A stretch of 38,384 nt of DNA from NCBI GenBank assembly GCA_002729125.1, contig PBTQ01000063.1, positions 1-38,384 on the forward strand, read 5' to 3'. The position numbers and the translations under genes were made by a program. Below the pieces are notes generated by a model. That model did no database searches. It saw only the letters and a list, made by a program, of their open reading frames with translations, and was not told where the DNA came from. The first letter of the stretch is position 1. The number at the start of each line of letters is the position of its first letter. Source of the DNA: Acidimicrobiaceae bacterium. Its GTDB lineage: Bacteria > Actinomycetota > Acidimicrobiia > Acidimicrobiales > Aldehydirespiratoraceae. This document shows, in pieces, positions 8,235 through 16,922 of this stretch.

Positions 8235-9527
8235 TCAGCTGCGTCCGTCGAGCAACCCTGCGACGAGCGCAGCCACCGGGCTGCGCTCGCTGCGCGTCAG
8301 GGTGATGTGGCCGAACAACGGATGCCCACGCAGATGATCGACGACGGCGCCGATACCGTCGTAGCGGCCAACACGGAGGTTGTCGCGCTGGGCGACGTCG
8401 TGGGTGAGCACGACCTTTGAGTTCTCGCCGATGCGGGTGAGGGCGGTGAGCAGGACACTGCGCTCCAGGTTTTGCGCTTCGTCGACGATGATGAACGCGT
8501 CGGTGATCGACCGTCCCCGGATATGGGTCAGCGGCATGATCTCGAGCAGGTCACGATGGATGATCTCGTCGACAACCTCTGGCCCGGCGATCGCTTCCAG
8601 CGCGTCGGTGACCGCTGCAGCCCACGGAGACATCTTCTCGGCCTCGGAGCCGGGGAGGTACCCGATGTCTTGGCCGCCGACCGCGTACAGCGGACGGAAG
8701 ACGATCACCTTCGAGTGGGTGCGGTTTTCGAGGACGGCCTCGAGCGCGGCAGCGAGCGCGAGCACGCTCTTGCCGGTGCCGGCGCGGCCTCCGAGCGACA
8801 CGATGCCGACCGAGTCATCGGTGAGCAGGTCGAGGGCGATGTGTTGCTCTCGAGAGCGGGGCCGGACGTCGAACACGGAACGGTCGGGGATGCGATGGAT
8901 CTGCTTGTCCTCTCGCACGCGGCCGAGGCCCGACTGTGAGCCGGCAACCAGCGTGATGCCGGTGTTGACCGGCAGATCTCGAGCCTCGTAGAGGTCGACC
9001 ACACCTTCGTCGTAGAACTCATCGACGACAGCGCTTTCCACCGCGAGATCGGTGAAGCCGGTCCAGCTGCCGCCGGCGACCTCGGTGTCGCGGTACTCGG
9101 CGGCGTCAAGCCCGACCACGCCGGCCTTGAGACGAAGTGGTAGGTCCTTGGTAACGAGGGTGACGTCGAGTCCTTCGCGAGCCAGGTTGTGCGCAACGGT
9201 GAGGATGCGGTGGTCGTTGGCCTCCGATCGCAGCGCTTCCGGCAGTGGCTCGGTCGAGGTGTGGTTGAGCTCAACGCGGATCGTGCCGCCGTGCTCGTTG
9301 ACCAGCAGCTCCTCGAGGAGAGACGCGTGTCGTTCTCGGAGTTCCTCGAGACTTCGTAGCGCGGTCCGCGCGGCCCATCCGAGTTCCGGATGGTTGCGTT
9401 TGGCTTCCAGCTCGGTCAGCACGACCAGAGGAAGAACGACGGCGTGTTCCTCGAACTGTCGGAGGGCCTGCGGTTCGCTCAGGAGGACCGATGTGTCGAG
9501 GACGTAGGTACGACGTGAACTCGTCAT
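8235..9527 (-). CDS. phoH: PIN domain-PhoH ATPase fusion (PhoH2/YlaK type)
   Basis: 430 residues from the ATG at 9527. The N-terminal 130 residues are a PIN nuclease domain: [15 protein letters not shown] with the first acidic residue, VVLTELEAK with the second, and later [14 protein letters not shown] with further acidic positions. The C-terminal PhoH ATPase domain has Walker A GRAGTGKS near residue 245 and Walker [10 protein letters not shown] near 348, then [12 protein letters not shown]. In mycobacteria proteins of this layout (PhoH2) are reported as sequence-specific RNA helicases/RNases. The frame is open to 9887, but the extra part is low-complexity and overlaps the next gene. A TACGGT box lies 10 bases before the ATG. 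No small antitoxin-like gene is seen directly upstream. Confidence 0.92.
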   Translation of the reverse strand: MTSSRRTYVLDTSVLLSEPQALRQFEEHAVVLPLVVLTELEAKRNHPELGWAARTALRSLEELRERHASLLEELLVNEHGGTIRVELNHTSTEPLPEALRSEANDHRILTVAHNLAREGLDVTLVTKDLPLRLKAGVVGLDAAEYRDTEVAGGSWTGFTDLAVESAVVDEFYDEGVVDLYEARDLPVNTGITLVAGSQSGLGRVREDKQIHRIPDRSVFDVRPRSREQHIALDLLTDDSVGIVSLGGRAGTGKSVLALAAALEAVLENRTHSKVIVFRPLYAVGGQDIGYLPGSEAEKMSPWAAAVTDALEAIAGPEVVDEIIHRDLLEIMPLTHIRGRSITDAFIIVDEAQNLERSVLLTALTRIGENSKVVLTHDVAQRDNLRVGRYDGIGAVVDHLRGHPLFGHITLTRSERSPVAALVAGLLDGRS

Positions 9528-9625
9528 GTGCCCAGTCACCGTACGCACGACAACGAGGGCGTCGGGTGGATCCTCAGATGAACAGTTGGTTTCGGCGAGA
9601 CCGGCTTCACGCCTCGTGGTGCAGC

Positions 9626-9639
9626 ACCCTTCGGAGGGT
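9626..9639 (-). terminator. Hairpin after the molybdoenzyme gene
   Basis: ACCCT-TCGG-AGGGT (plus-strand reading) forms a 5-bp stem with a 4-base loop, beginning 3 bases after the TAA of the minus-strand molybdoenzyme gene. There is no T-tract, so terminator function is only plausible. Confidence 0.35.
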
Positions 9640-9642
9640 CGT

Positions 9643-11280
9643 TTAGGCGACGACCTCGACGAGGATGGCGTGGTAGCCCTCGGCGCCGTCGGGAGCGATG
9701 TCCTTGGGGCCGACTGGCTGGACATCGCCGTGCTTGTCGATGGCTCGAACGTCGATGCGGTGGACCCCCGGAGACGCGTTCCAGTCGGCTTTCCACTGGA
9801 CCCAGGTCTCGTCAGTACCCGGAACGGCGAGGTCGCAGATCTGCCAGGGGCCCTCGTCGATCGAGATCTCCACCGCTTGAATGCCATGCACCGGAGACCA
9901 GGCGACTCCGGCGATGGGTGTTGTTCCAGCGGTGATGCGACTGCGGTGCTGGGGGACGTCGATGCGCGAGGCAGTCTTCATCGGGCCATCTTTGGACCAG
10001 CCGAGATCGATCCAGTACCCGTTGAACGCCTCCCAGGTGGTGAGGTTGATCTCCTCGATCCATTTGGTGGCGGAGACGTAGCCGTAGAGGCCGGCGACCA
10101 CGAGCCGGGCGGGAAAGCCGTGTCGGACCTGGAGTGGTTCGCCATTCTGCCCCACAACCAGCATCGCGTTCCGGCCGTCATAGGCCGTCTCGGTCGGGAA
10201 GCCGGCGGTGAAGTCGTCGACGGAACGGCCCACGATCTGGGTGGCGCCGTCCTGGACCCCGGCCCGGTCGAGGAGGTCGGCGAGGGGGACGCCGGTCCAC
10301 ACGGCGTTCCCGACATAGTCGCCGCCGATCGGATTGGAGACGCACGCCAGGGTGATGGTGCGTTCGACGAGATCCATGCCGAGGATCTCGTCATAGGTGA
10401 GCTCGTAGGGATCGTCGACCATGCCGGTGAACGAAAGTCGCCACGTGGCCGGGTCGATCTGCGGGAACGAAAGGGCGGAGTCGATCCGGTAGAACTGATC
10501 GTCGGTCGAGGGAGTGATCCAACTCGACAAGCCGGGGACGTCGAACGGTTTGGTGCTGACGGTGCCGGCCGCGCCGTCGGCGAACGTCGTCGTCACCGTT
10601 GCGGCGGTTGCGTCGGGCAACACGATCTCGCGACGAGCAAGATCGCCGGCACCGGTGCCCTCGGCGGCGCGACCGACGCCGACGCCGGTGAGCGCCACCG
10701 CACCGGCACCTGCGCTCCATCGCATGAACGCCCGACGACTGTGCGGTGGCTCGAGCGGACTGGCGGCGATCTCCACGCGCTCCGAGAAGACATCGGCCGT
10801 TGCGGTTGCTGATGCCCGCGCCTGGTTGAGCAGTATGCGCAGGGTGGCGATGCCGAGGCCGGCGGCGACGAGGGCCCAGAACCAGCCGGCGATGAAAGAC
10901 GACTGCGGGTTGCGGGCCGCAGCCCATCCGCCGAGGAGACCGAAGGCAAGGAACCCGGCCACGCCGACGCGATTGCCGCGCTTCAGCGCCTGCTCGCCGA
11001 GGAGTCCGGCGAGCACGAACGCGACGATCGTGATGCCGAGCAGGAGGTTGCCCTTGCCGGCGGTGCCGAGATTCTCGATCGATTCCTCTGCAGCCCAGCC
11101 GGGCGTGTAGTCGATTATGAGCTCACCGACCCCGAGCACGAGACCCGGCATCGTGTCGAACACGCCCTCGATGAACTGGCCGAATGCCAACGCGACCGCA
11201 GCGGCGGCGACACCGGAGAGCGCGCCCATCCACCAGGGTGCCGACTGCGACGGGTGCTGAGTACTCACGGTGTCCACCAT
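9643..11280 (-). CDS. Membrane-anchored molybdopterin oxidoreductase of the sulfite oxidase family
   Basis: 545 residues. Four hydrophobic helices lie at about 16-40, 77-98, 104-122 and 127-150. A short linker leads to [19 protein letters not shown] (181-199), which looks like a Tat twin-arginine segment set inside the protein. The catalytic part (about 250-430) is the sulfite oxidase Moco fold with the cofactor-binding Cys313 in [17 protein letters not shown] Moco-dimerisation, Ig-like domain fills 440-545 and ends in a VEVVA strand. The active domain should face the outside. Electron donor and substrate are not known; sulfite is possible. GAGAAGG lies one base before the ATG, so the GTG of codon 2 is an alternative start. 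Its N-terminus faces rsgA divergently. Confidence 0.88.
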   Translation of the reverse strand: MVDTVSTQHPSQSAPWWMGALSGVAAAAVALAFGQFIEGVFDTMPGLVLGVGELIIDYTPGWAAEESIENLGTAGKGNLLLGITIVAFVLAGLLGEQALKRGNRVGVAGFLAFGLLGGWAAARNPQSSFIAGWFWALVAAGLGIATLRILLNQARASATATADVFSERVEIAASPLEPPHSRRAFMRWSAGAGAVALTGVGVGRAAEGTGAGDLARREIVLPDATAATVTTTFADGAAGTVSTKPFDVPGLSSWITPSTDDQFYRIDSALSFPQIDPATWRLSFTGMVDDPYELTYDEILGMDLVERTITLACVSNPIGGDYVGNAVWTGVPLADLLDRAGVQDGATQIVGRSVDDFTAGFPTETAYDGRNAMLVVGQNGEPLQVRHGFPARLVVAGLYGYVSATKWIEEINLTTWEAFNGYWIDLGWSKDGPMKTASRIDVPQHRSRITAGTTPIAGVAWSPVHGIQAVEISIDEGPWQICDLAVPGTDETWVQWKADWNASPGVHRIDVRAIDKHGDVQPVGPKDIAPDGAEGYHAILVEVVA

Positions 11281-11382
11281 GCCTTCTCGCGCAGGCGGAG
11301 GGAACTATTTGGCAGCGGAGATGGCTCTCGTGCGGGCGCAATAGGGCAGACTTGGCGACGTGCACGGCCAGGATGACGCCCG

Positions 11383-12396
11383 TTGAGCGAGTCGCTCGTC
11401 GACTGGGGAGTCGGCCGCGTTCCCGCTGGCGACTGGTGTGACGGGGCGAGGCAGGCCCGGGTGGTCCGGGTCGACCGAGGGGAGTGCGACGTCATGACTC
11501 CCGATGGTCGCGTGCGCGTGCTCTCGGACTCGCAGCGGGCGCAGGGAGAGATTGCGCCGGTCACCGGTGACTGGGTCGAGATCGAGGACACCGAAGGCCT
11601 CGGCACGTTGATCGCCCGAGTGCTGCCCCGCCGCACCGCCGTGAGCCGCCGCGATCCGGCGGAGAAGGATCTCGAGCAGGTCCTGGCCAGCAACGTCGAC
11701 GTGGTGGCTGCGGTTCTCGGGCTCGACCGACCGGTGCAGGCCGGTTGGCTCGAGCGACTGCTCGTGATGGCGATCGACAGCGGTGCCGAGCCGTTGATCG
11801 TGTTGACGAAGGCCGACGAGGCCGATGTCGACACACCGGCCTTCTCGATCGTGGAGGCGGTTGCGGGCTCGGTCCCGGTGATCGTCACGAGTGTCGTCGA
11901 TCGCACGGGACTCGACGAACTCCTCGCCCGAATCGGGGCAGAACGCACGCTCGCGCTCGTCGGTGAGAGCGGTGTCGGCAAGTCATCGATCGTGAATGCG
12001 CTCGTCGGCGAGGAACGCCTCGAGGTGGGGGAGGTTCGGGCGAGTGATGCCGAGGGGCGTCACACGACCACTGCCCGCGAGCTGATCCGTCTTCCCGGCG
12101 ATACCGGCCTGATCCTCGATACGCCCGGAATCCGGACGCTCGGGCTCTGGGAGGCCGAACATGCCGTCGATCTTGTCTTCGGAGACCTCGTCGAACTCGC
12201 CGAGCACTGCCGGTTCCGAGATTGTGCGCACCGAGGCGAACCTGGCTGCGCAGTGCAGGCTGCGATCGATACCGGCGATCTGCCGGCGATGCGAGTGCGA
12301 CTTTTCCTCGAACTCGTCGACGAACTCGACAATCTCGAGAAGCGGGAAGCGCAGCGGGCCCGGCGGGAGAAGGGCGGTGGGCGCCGGCGACGTTAG
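11383..12396 (+). CDS. rsgA: Ribosome small subunit-dependent GTPase RsgA
   Basis: 337 residues. RsgA (YjeQ) is a circularly permuted GTPase that helps mature the 30S subunit. The OB-fold is at about 25-90 (APVTGDWVEIE). The G motifs come in permuted order: G4 TKAD (142-145), G1 GESGVGKSS (194-202), G3 DTPG (246-249). The zinc site is Cys276, Cys281, His283 and Cys289 in EHCRFRDCAHRGEPGC. The C-terminus is very basic (KGGGRRRR), as expected for ribosome contact. I used the TTG at 11383, with AGGA nine bases upstream; no better in-frame start is seen. The stop overlaps the stop of the convergent acyl-CoA synthetase gene by two bases within TTAG. Confidence 0.92.
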   Translation: MSESLVDWGVGRVPAGDWCDGARQARVVRVDRGECDVMTPDGRVRVLSDSQRAQGEIAPVTGDWVEIEDTEGLGTLIARVLPRRTAVSRRDPAEKDLEQVLASNVDVVAAVLGLDRPVQAGWLERLLVMAIDSGAEPLIVLTKADEADVDTPAFSIVEAVAGSVPVIVTSVVDRTGLDELLARIGAERTLALVGESGVGKSSIVNALVGEERLEVGEVRASDAEGRHTTTARELIRLPGDTGLILDTPGIRTLGLWEAEHAVDLVFGDLVELAEHCRFRDCAHRGEPGCAVQAAIDTGDLPAMRVRLFLELVDELDNLEKREAQRARREKGGGRRRR

Positions 12397-13901
12397 GTCG
12401 ACGGGTGCTCGGCCTCGACCCGGGCAAGCGCGCGTCGGTCTATCTTGTCGCTTGCGTTTCGGGGGAGTTCGGCGACGACACGGATCGCCTCCGGCAGTTT
12501 GTGATGGGCGAGTGTCGCCTCCCCGTGGACTCGGAGGTCGTCGAGTGTCGGTGGCGCGTTCGGATCGACGGGCACGATGACGGCCACACCGATCTCTCCC
12601 ATGACGGGATCCGGTCGAGGAACAAGCGCGATTTCGGCCACGGCCGGATGGTCGAGCAATACGCCCTCGACCTCCATCGGGTAGACGTTGTAGCCACCGC
12701 GAATGAACATCTCTTTCACCCGTCCTCGCAGCCGGAAGACGCCGTTGTCGTCGCGGGTGGCGAGGTCACCTGTGCGGAGCCAGCCGTCGACGAGCGTCTC
12801 CGCCGTGCCCGCCGGGTCGTTCCAGTAGCCCGACATCACTGCCGGCGAGGTGAGCCAGAGTTCGCCGACGTCGCCATCGGGCAGCGAATTGCCGTCCTCA
12901 TCGCGGATGTCGGCCTCGACTCCCGGGCGAGGACGGCCGATCGAGTGCAACGCCTCGTCGTCGTCGGCGTCGAGGGCGGTGCCGATCCCGATGCCGCCGC
13001 TCTCGGTCGAGCTGTAGCGAATCGAGTACGGGGCACCGAAGACCCGACGGGCCTCCTCGACGAGCGGCGGGGGAGAGGCAGCTCCGCCGGCGACGATCGC
13101 CTTGACGTGATCGAAGTCGTGTTCGGCGATGTCGGGCAGGTTGAGCAGGAGGGCGATCTGGGGGGCGACGCCGGTGATGGCCGGCATCTGGTACCGGGTG
13201 ATCAGATCGAGAATCGGGCGGGCCTGCCAACGCTCGAGGAGATGTGTGGTGCGACCGCTGGCCAGCATCCATGGCAACTTGGTCATGAAGCCGACGTGGG
13301 CCATCGCGACCGACGAGAGGCCATGGCCGCCACCACCCCAGGCGCCACCAGTGTCGAGATCGGCGATTGCCTGAAGTTGACGATTGGCGTACCAACCGCC
13401 GCGCGGCTGGCCGGTGGAGCCGCTGGTGAAGCAGATGCACACCGGGCGTTCGGGATCGGCGGGCAGGTCGGGTACCGGTGCCGCATCCGGCACTCGAAAT
13501 CTGGCGGCCACGGTGTGGGCGTTGTCTCCGGCTTCGACGACCGCGATTGACGAGTCGATCGGCCCGATCACCGCTGCGAGGGTCGGCGAGGCGATCACGA
13601 GATCGGCGTTCAGCACGCCGATGCATGCCCGCAGCTCTGGCCCTGTGAAACGTGGATTGAGGCCGGCAGTCACGGCCCCGAGGCGAGCGGCGGCGAGGTA
13701 CAGCACGACGAAGTTGACGTTGGACGGCGTTGCGAGTGCGAGCACCGACCCCGGTCGGATCCCCTGGTCGAAAAGCCCGGTGGCGGCCTCGTCCGCGGCG
13801 CGATCGAGCTGGGCGTAGGTGATCGACCAGCCGTGTTCGGTGACGAATGCCTCGGTGTTGGCGAACTCGACTGCGGCGCGGCGGGCGATCTCGGTGAGCA
13901 C
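12393..13901 (-). CDS. AMP-dependent acyl-CoA synthetase (ANL family), second gene of pair
   Basis: 502 residues, GTG start at 13901. It activates a carboxylic acid to acyl-CoA through an acyl-adenylate. The phosphate-binding loop is TSGSTGQPRG (159-168), with Arg in place of the usual Lys near its end. YSSTESGGIG is the A5-type motif, GWLRTGDLATRDDNG holds the ribose-binding Asp, GRVKEMFIRGGYNVYP is the hinge, and the catalytic lysine is in NASDKIDRRAL near residue 485. The start lies 8 bases after the stop of the upstream synthetase, with GGGGTCAGG as ribosome-binding region, so the two are one operon. It converges on rsgA with overlapping stops. The substrate cannot be read. Confidence 0.9.
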   Translation of the reverse strand: MLTEIARRAAVEFANTEAFVTEHGWSITYAQLDRAADEAATGLFDQGIRPGSVLALATPSNVNFVVLYLAAARLGAVTAGLNPRFTGPELRACIGVLNADLVIASPTLAAVIGPIDSSIAVVEAGDNAHTVAARFRVPDAAPVPDLPADPERPVCICFTSGSTGQPRGGWYANRQLQAIADLDTGGAWGGGGHGLSSVAMAHVGFMTKLPWMLASGRTTHLLERWQARPILDLITRYQMPAITGVAPQIALLLNLPDIAEHDFDHVKAIVAGGAASPPPLVEEARRVFGAPYSIRYSSTESGGIGIGTALDADDDEALHSIGRPRPGVEADIRDEDGNSLPDGDVGELWLTSPAVMSGYWNDPAGTAETLVDGWLRTGDLATRDDNGVFRLRGRVKEMFIRGGYNVYPMEVEGVLLDHPAVAEIALVPRPDPVMGEIGVAVIVPVDPNAPPTLDDLRVHGEATLAHHKLPEAIRVVAELPRNASDKIDRRALARVEAEHPST

Positions 13902-13909
13902 CCTGACCC

Positions 13910-15598
13910 CTACTCCTCGATGAAGGTGTTCTCGGCGTTGCCGGCGACGACCTGCTTGAGGATCTTTCCGGTGGCGTTGCGAGGAAGCGGCTCGGTGCGG
14001 ATCTCCCAGTGCGCAGGCACCTTGTGGGGAGCAAAGGTCTCGCCGACGAACGCAGCGAGTTCGTCCGTGGTGACATCGGCGTCGTCGAAGGGCACGACGT
14101 AAGCTTTGACCTCCTGGCCGAGCTCGCGGTGATCGACCCCGAGCACGACGACCTCGCGGACGGCCGGGTGTTCGTCGAGTCGGTTCTCGATCTCGACCGG
14201 ATAGATGTTCTCGCCACCTCGGATGATGAGATCGGTGCGGCGGCTCGCAAGGAAGAGCAGTCCGTCCTCGATGCGGCCGAAGTCACCGGTTCGGAGCCAT
14301 CCGCCCGGTCGGATCGTGTCGGCGGTCGCCTCAGGGTTGTCCCAGTAGCCAGGCGTGACCATCGGGCCGCTCAACATGACGTTGCCGATCTCGCCGTCGG
14401 GGAGCGGGTTGTCGTCATCGTCATGGATCGCGAGGTCGCAGGTCGGGATCGCCGCACCGACCGACTCCGGGTGCTCTCGGAGCACGTCGTCGCTCGCCGA
14501 GGTGGCGAGGCCCGAACACTCGGTCAGGCCGTAACCGACGCCGACGGGTCGCTCGGCGTGGGGGAGCGCCTCACGGCACGCCCGCAGAAGCTCCGGTGAC
14601 CAAACCGAACCGCCACCGCCGATGGCCGTCACGCTCGACGTGTCGTACTCGCGGAACTTCGGGTGTTCGATGATCCGCCAGACCTGGGTGGTGACACCGC
14701 TCAGACGGGTGATCTTGTACGTCTCGGTGAGTTGCAGGACCTTCTCCGGATCGAACCGGCCCGTGGTCCAGACGTGGCCCATGCCCGAGGCCACGGCGGT
14801 GACGCAGCATGAATGGAGCCCGGAGATGTGGAACAGGGGGCTGGCGGCCAGCGACAGCATCGGGGGTTTCGGCGGGTCGTCGGGATCGGCCGGGAAGCGG
14901 AACGCGTCGCGGGCGCCGAGGATGAACGCGCACGTGAGATAGGCGTTGAAGTTTCGGTGGGTGATGATCGCGCCCTTCGGGCGGCCGGTGGTGCCGGAGG
15001 TGAACAGGATTGTGGCGGCGTCGTCCTCGTCGATCGGGGTGTCGGGCAGTTCGGCTCCTGGTGCGTGATCGCGAAGTTCGGCGAAGTCCTCCTCGAACAC
15101 GACGAACGGGACTCCCGGGTCGCCGGTGATGCGTTCGGCCCGTTTGGCGTCGGCGAGCAGCAGCTTTGGCGTCGTGAGCTCGAGGCCGTACCGGATCTCG
15201 TCCTCGGTCCACCACCCGTTCATGGCAACTGCGATGGCACCGAGCGAGGTGATCGCCCAGAACGATTGGATCCACTCGGGCGTGTTGGCGGCGAGGATGG
15301 CGACGCGGTCGCCGTGACAGATGCCGTACCGCTCGGCGAGTCCCGCCGCGAGCGATGCCGCGGTGGCGATGTTCTCGGCAAAGGTCGCCTCGGTCCCGTC
15401 GTCGAACAAGTAGTAGCGGGCGCTGCCGTCGCCACCGTGATTCGCAGAGTTCTGGAGCAGGGCGCGCAGGTGCGGTGCGCGGTTCTTCGCAGTGGTCACC
15501 TCGACGCCGTTCACGATGGCGGGAACGGTCTCGAAGAAGCCCCCTTCGCCCGTGAGCATCGCATCGACGTCGGCGATTGACATGGTCGGTTCAGCCAT
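13910..15598 (-). CDS. AMP-dependent acyl-CoA synthetase (FadD-like), first gene of pair
   Basis: 562 residues from the ATG at 15598. The phosphate-binding loop FTSGTTGRPKGAI is near residue 199, the adenine motif is VGYGLTECSGLA, then GGWLRTGDFGRIEDG and the hinge RRTDLIIRGGENIYPVEIE; the catalytic lysine is in LPRNATGKILKQV. This is the classic fatty/aryl-acid CoA ligase layout. Two further in-frame ATGs exist (15610 and 15583). I prefer 15598 because GATGAT lies 7 bases upstream in the leaderless spacing; no Shine-Dalgarno is seen for any of them. It is divergent from the acyl-CoA dehydrogenase, and a strong palindrome lies between them, suggesting shared control. Confidence 0.9.
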   Translation of the reverse strand: MAEPTMSIADVDAMLTGEGGFFETVPAIVNGVEVTTAKNRAPHLRALLQNSANHGGDGSARYYLFDDGTEATFAENIATAASLAAGLAERYGICHGDRVAILAANTPEWIQSFWAITSLGAIAVAMNGWWTEDEIRYGLELTTPKLLLADAKRAERITGDPGVPFVVFEEDFAELRDHAPGAELPDTPIDEDDAATILFTSGTTGRPKGAIITHRNFNAYLTCAFILGARDAFRFPADPDDPPKPPMLSLAASPLFHISGLHSCCVTAVASGMGHVWTTGRFDPEKVLQLTETYKITRLSGVTTQVWRIIEHPKFREYDTSSVTAIGGGGSVWSPELLRACREALPHAERPVGVGYGLTECSGLATSASDDVLREHPESVGAAIPTCDLAIHDDDDNPLPDGEIGNVMLSGPMVTPGYWDNPEATADTIRPGGWLRTGDFGRIEDGLLFLASRRTDLIIRGGENIYPVEIENRLDEHPAVREVVVLGVDHRELGQEVKAYVVPFDDADVTTDELAAFVGETFAPHKVPAHWEIRTEPLPRNATGKILKQVVAGNAENTFIEE

Positions 15599-15637
15599 GT
15601 CCCGGATCATCGCACAGGACGACTTCGGCGCCCGATT

Positions 15638-15652
15638 CTGACGGTCCGTCAG
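15638..15652. promoter_or_regulatory. Palindromic operator CTGACGG-T-CCGTCAG between synthetase and dehydrogenase genes
   Basis: A perfect 7+1+7 palindrome in the 77-bp gap between two divergent acyl-CoA genes. It covers the place of the -35 element of the plus-strand promoter (-10 at 15662) and lies just upstream of the expected -35 of the minus-strand promoter. The size and symmetry fit a TetR-family dimer; a repressor of both operons is the likeliest reading. Confidence 0.6.
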
Positions 15653-15661
15653 GTCGGGTTG

Positions 15662-15667
15662 TACGCT
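15662..15667 (+). promoter_or_regulatory. -10 box TACGCT, leaderless start of the acyl-CoA dehydrogenase
   Basis: TACGCT is followed by 8 bases and the ATG at 15676. No Shine-Dalgarno sequence is present. The palindrome at 15638-15652 sits where the -35 would be. Confidence 0.55.
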
Positions 15668-15675
15668 CGCACGCT

Positions 15676-16887
15676 ATGGACGTCCGGCTCGACGACTCCC
15701 TCAACGACTTCCGCGACGAGGTCCGCACCTGGCTGGAGGAGCACCTCTCCGGCGAGTTCGGGGCGTACCGCGGCAAGGGTCTCACTGGCCACGAGGACAT
15801 CCCTGCGGAAGTCCAGATTGCGTGGGAGAAGGAACTCGCCACGGGTGGCTGGCTCGGCATCGACTTTCCCGCCTTGATCGGCGGCCGTGAGTGCACGCTC
15901 GCCGAACAGGTCGTCTTCCATCTCACCTATGTCGAGGCCAAGGCGCCGGGACGCATCCCCAACATGGGTGTCACCCTGCTCGGCCCGACCCTGATGGCGT
16001 TCGGCTCCGAGGCGCAGCAGCAGCGTTTCGTGCCGAAGATCCTCTCGGGTGACGAACTCTGGTGCCAGGGCTACTCCGAACCCGACGCCGGCTCCGATCT
16101 CTCGAACGTGAAGACCCGCGCCGATCTTGTCGACGGGCAGTGGGTGGTGAACGGGCAGAAGGTCTGGACTTCGCTGGCCCAGTTCGCCGACTGGATCTTC
16201 GTCGTCGCCCGCACCGAGCCGGGCTCCGAACGCCATGCCGGGCTCAGCTATCTGCTCATGCCGATGGATCAGCCCGGGATCGAAATCCGTCCGATCGTGC
16301 AGATCACCGGCGGTACCGAATTCAACGAGACCTTCTTCTCCGATGCCGTGTGCGACGAGAACATGGTCGTCGGTGGTGTCGGCAACGGCTGGAAGGTCGC
16401 CATGGGAACGCTTGCGTTCGAACGAGGCGCATCGACCCTCGGTCAGCAGGTCTCCTTCCGTCAGGAGTTCGAGGATCTCCTGGCCCTCGCCAAGGTCAAC
16501 GGCCGCTGGGACGACCCCGTCGTGCGACAGGAACTCACCGAGGCCCACATCCGTCTCGAAATTCTCAAGTACAACCAACTGCGCATGCTCACCGCCCTCA
16601 CCCACGACGGCGTGCCCGGCGCCGAGGCCTCGATCGGCAAGCTCTACTGGGCGGGGTGGCATCGCCGCATGGGCGAACTCGCCATGCTCGTCGCGGGACC
16701 CGAAGGCATGGTCGCGGGCGCCGACTGCCACAACGGGCACGGCGACGGGCCCGACTATCCGCTCGACAAGCTCCAACGCACCTTCCTGTACACCCGGGCG
16801 CACACCATCTACGGCGGCTCCAACCAGGTTCAGCGCAACGTGCTCGGCGAGCGCGTGCTCGGCCTGCCCCGAGAGCCGCGTCCCTGA
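15676..16887 (+). CDS. Acyl-CoA dehydrogenase family protein
   Basis: 403 residues, FAD-dependent. Typical features in order: an N-terminal helical domain, the FAD/substrate strand WCQGYSEPDAGSDLSNVKTRA, NGQKVWTSLAQFADWIFVVAR, the helix with LAFERGAST, and the C-terminal YGGSNQVQRNVLGERVLGLPR. At the position where medium-chain enzymes carry the catalytic Glu (YEGT), this protein has Gly (YGGS, near residue 380). Many actinobacterial FadE proteins of this shape share that change and may take the base from elsewhere or act as part of a hetero-oligomer; that is inference. The ATG at 15676 fits the leaderless promoter. It is divergent from two acyl-CoA synthetases, pointing to one acyl-CoA degradation pathway. 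Confidence 0.92.
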   Translation: MDVRLDDSLNDFRDEVRTWLEEHLSGEFGAYRGKGLTGHEDIPAEVQIAWEKELATGGWLGIDFPALIGGRECTLAEQVVFHLTYVEAKAPGRIPNMGVTLLGPTLMAFGSEAQQQRFVPKILSGDELWCQGYSEPDAGSDLSNVKTRADLVDGQWVVNGQKVWTSLAQFADWIFVVARTEPGSERHAGLSYLLMPMDQPGIEIRPIVQITGGTEFNETFFSDAVCDENMVVGGVGNGWKVAMGTLAFERGASTLGQQVSFRQEFEDLLALAKVNGRWDDPVVRQELTEAHIRLEILKYNQLRMLTALTHDGVPGAEASIGKLYWAGWHRRMGELAMLVAGPEGMVAGADCHNGHGDGPDYPLDKLQRTFLYTRAHTIYGGSNQVQRNVLGERVLGLPREPRP

Positions 16888-16922
16888 CGGACCGACGGCA
16901 CACCGACACCGCTGATCACGGT

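Noticed and set aside
9528-9642. Possible small gene or antitoxin between the PIN-PhoH and molybdoenzyme genes
   Set aside because: The 115-base gap has no open frame with a ribosome-binding site; only a short hairpin is visible, so no toxin-antitoxin pairing can be supported.
12222-13550. 442-codon plus-strand open frame extending past rsgA
   Set aside because: It is antisense to an acyl-CoA synthetase gene with all ANL motifs and overlaps rsgA in the wrong frame.
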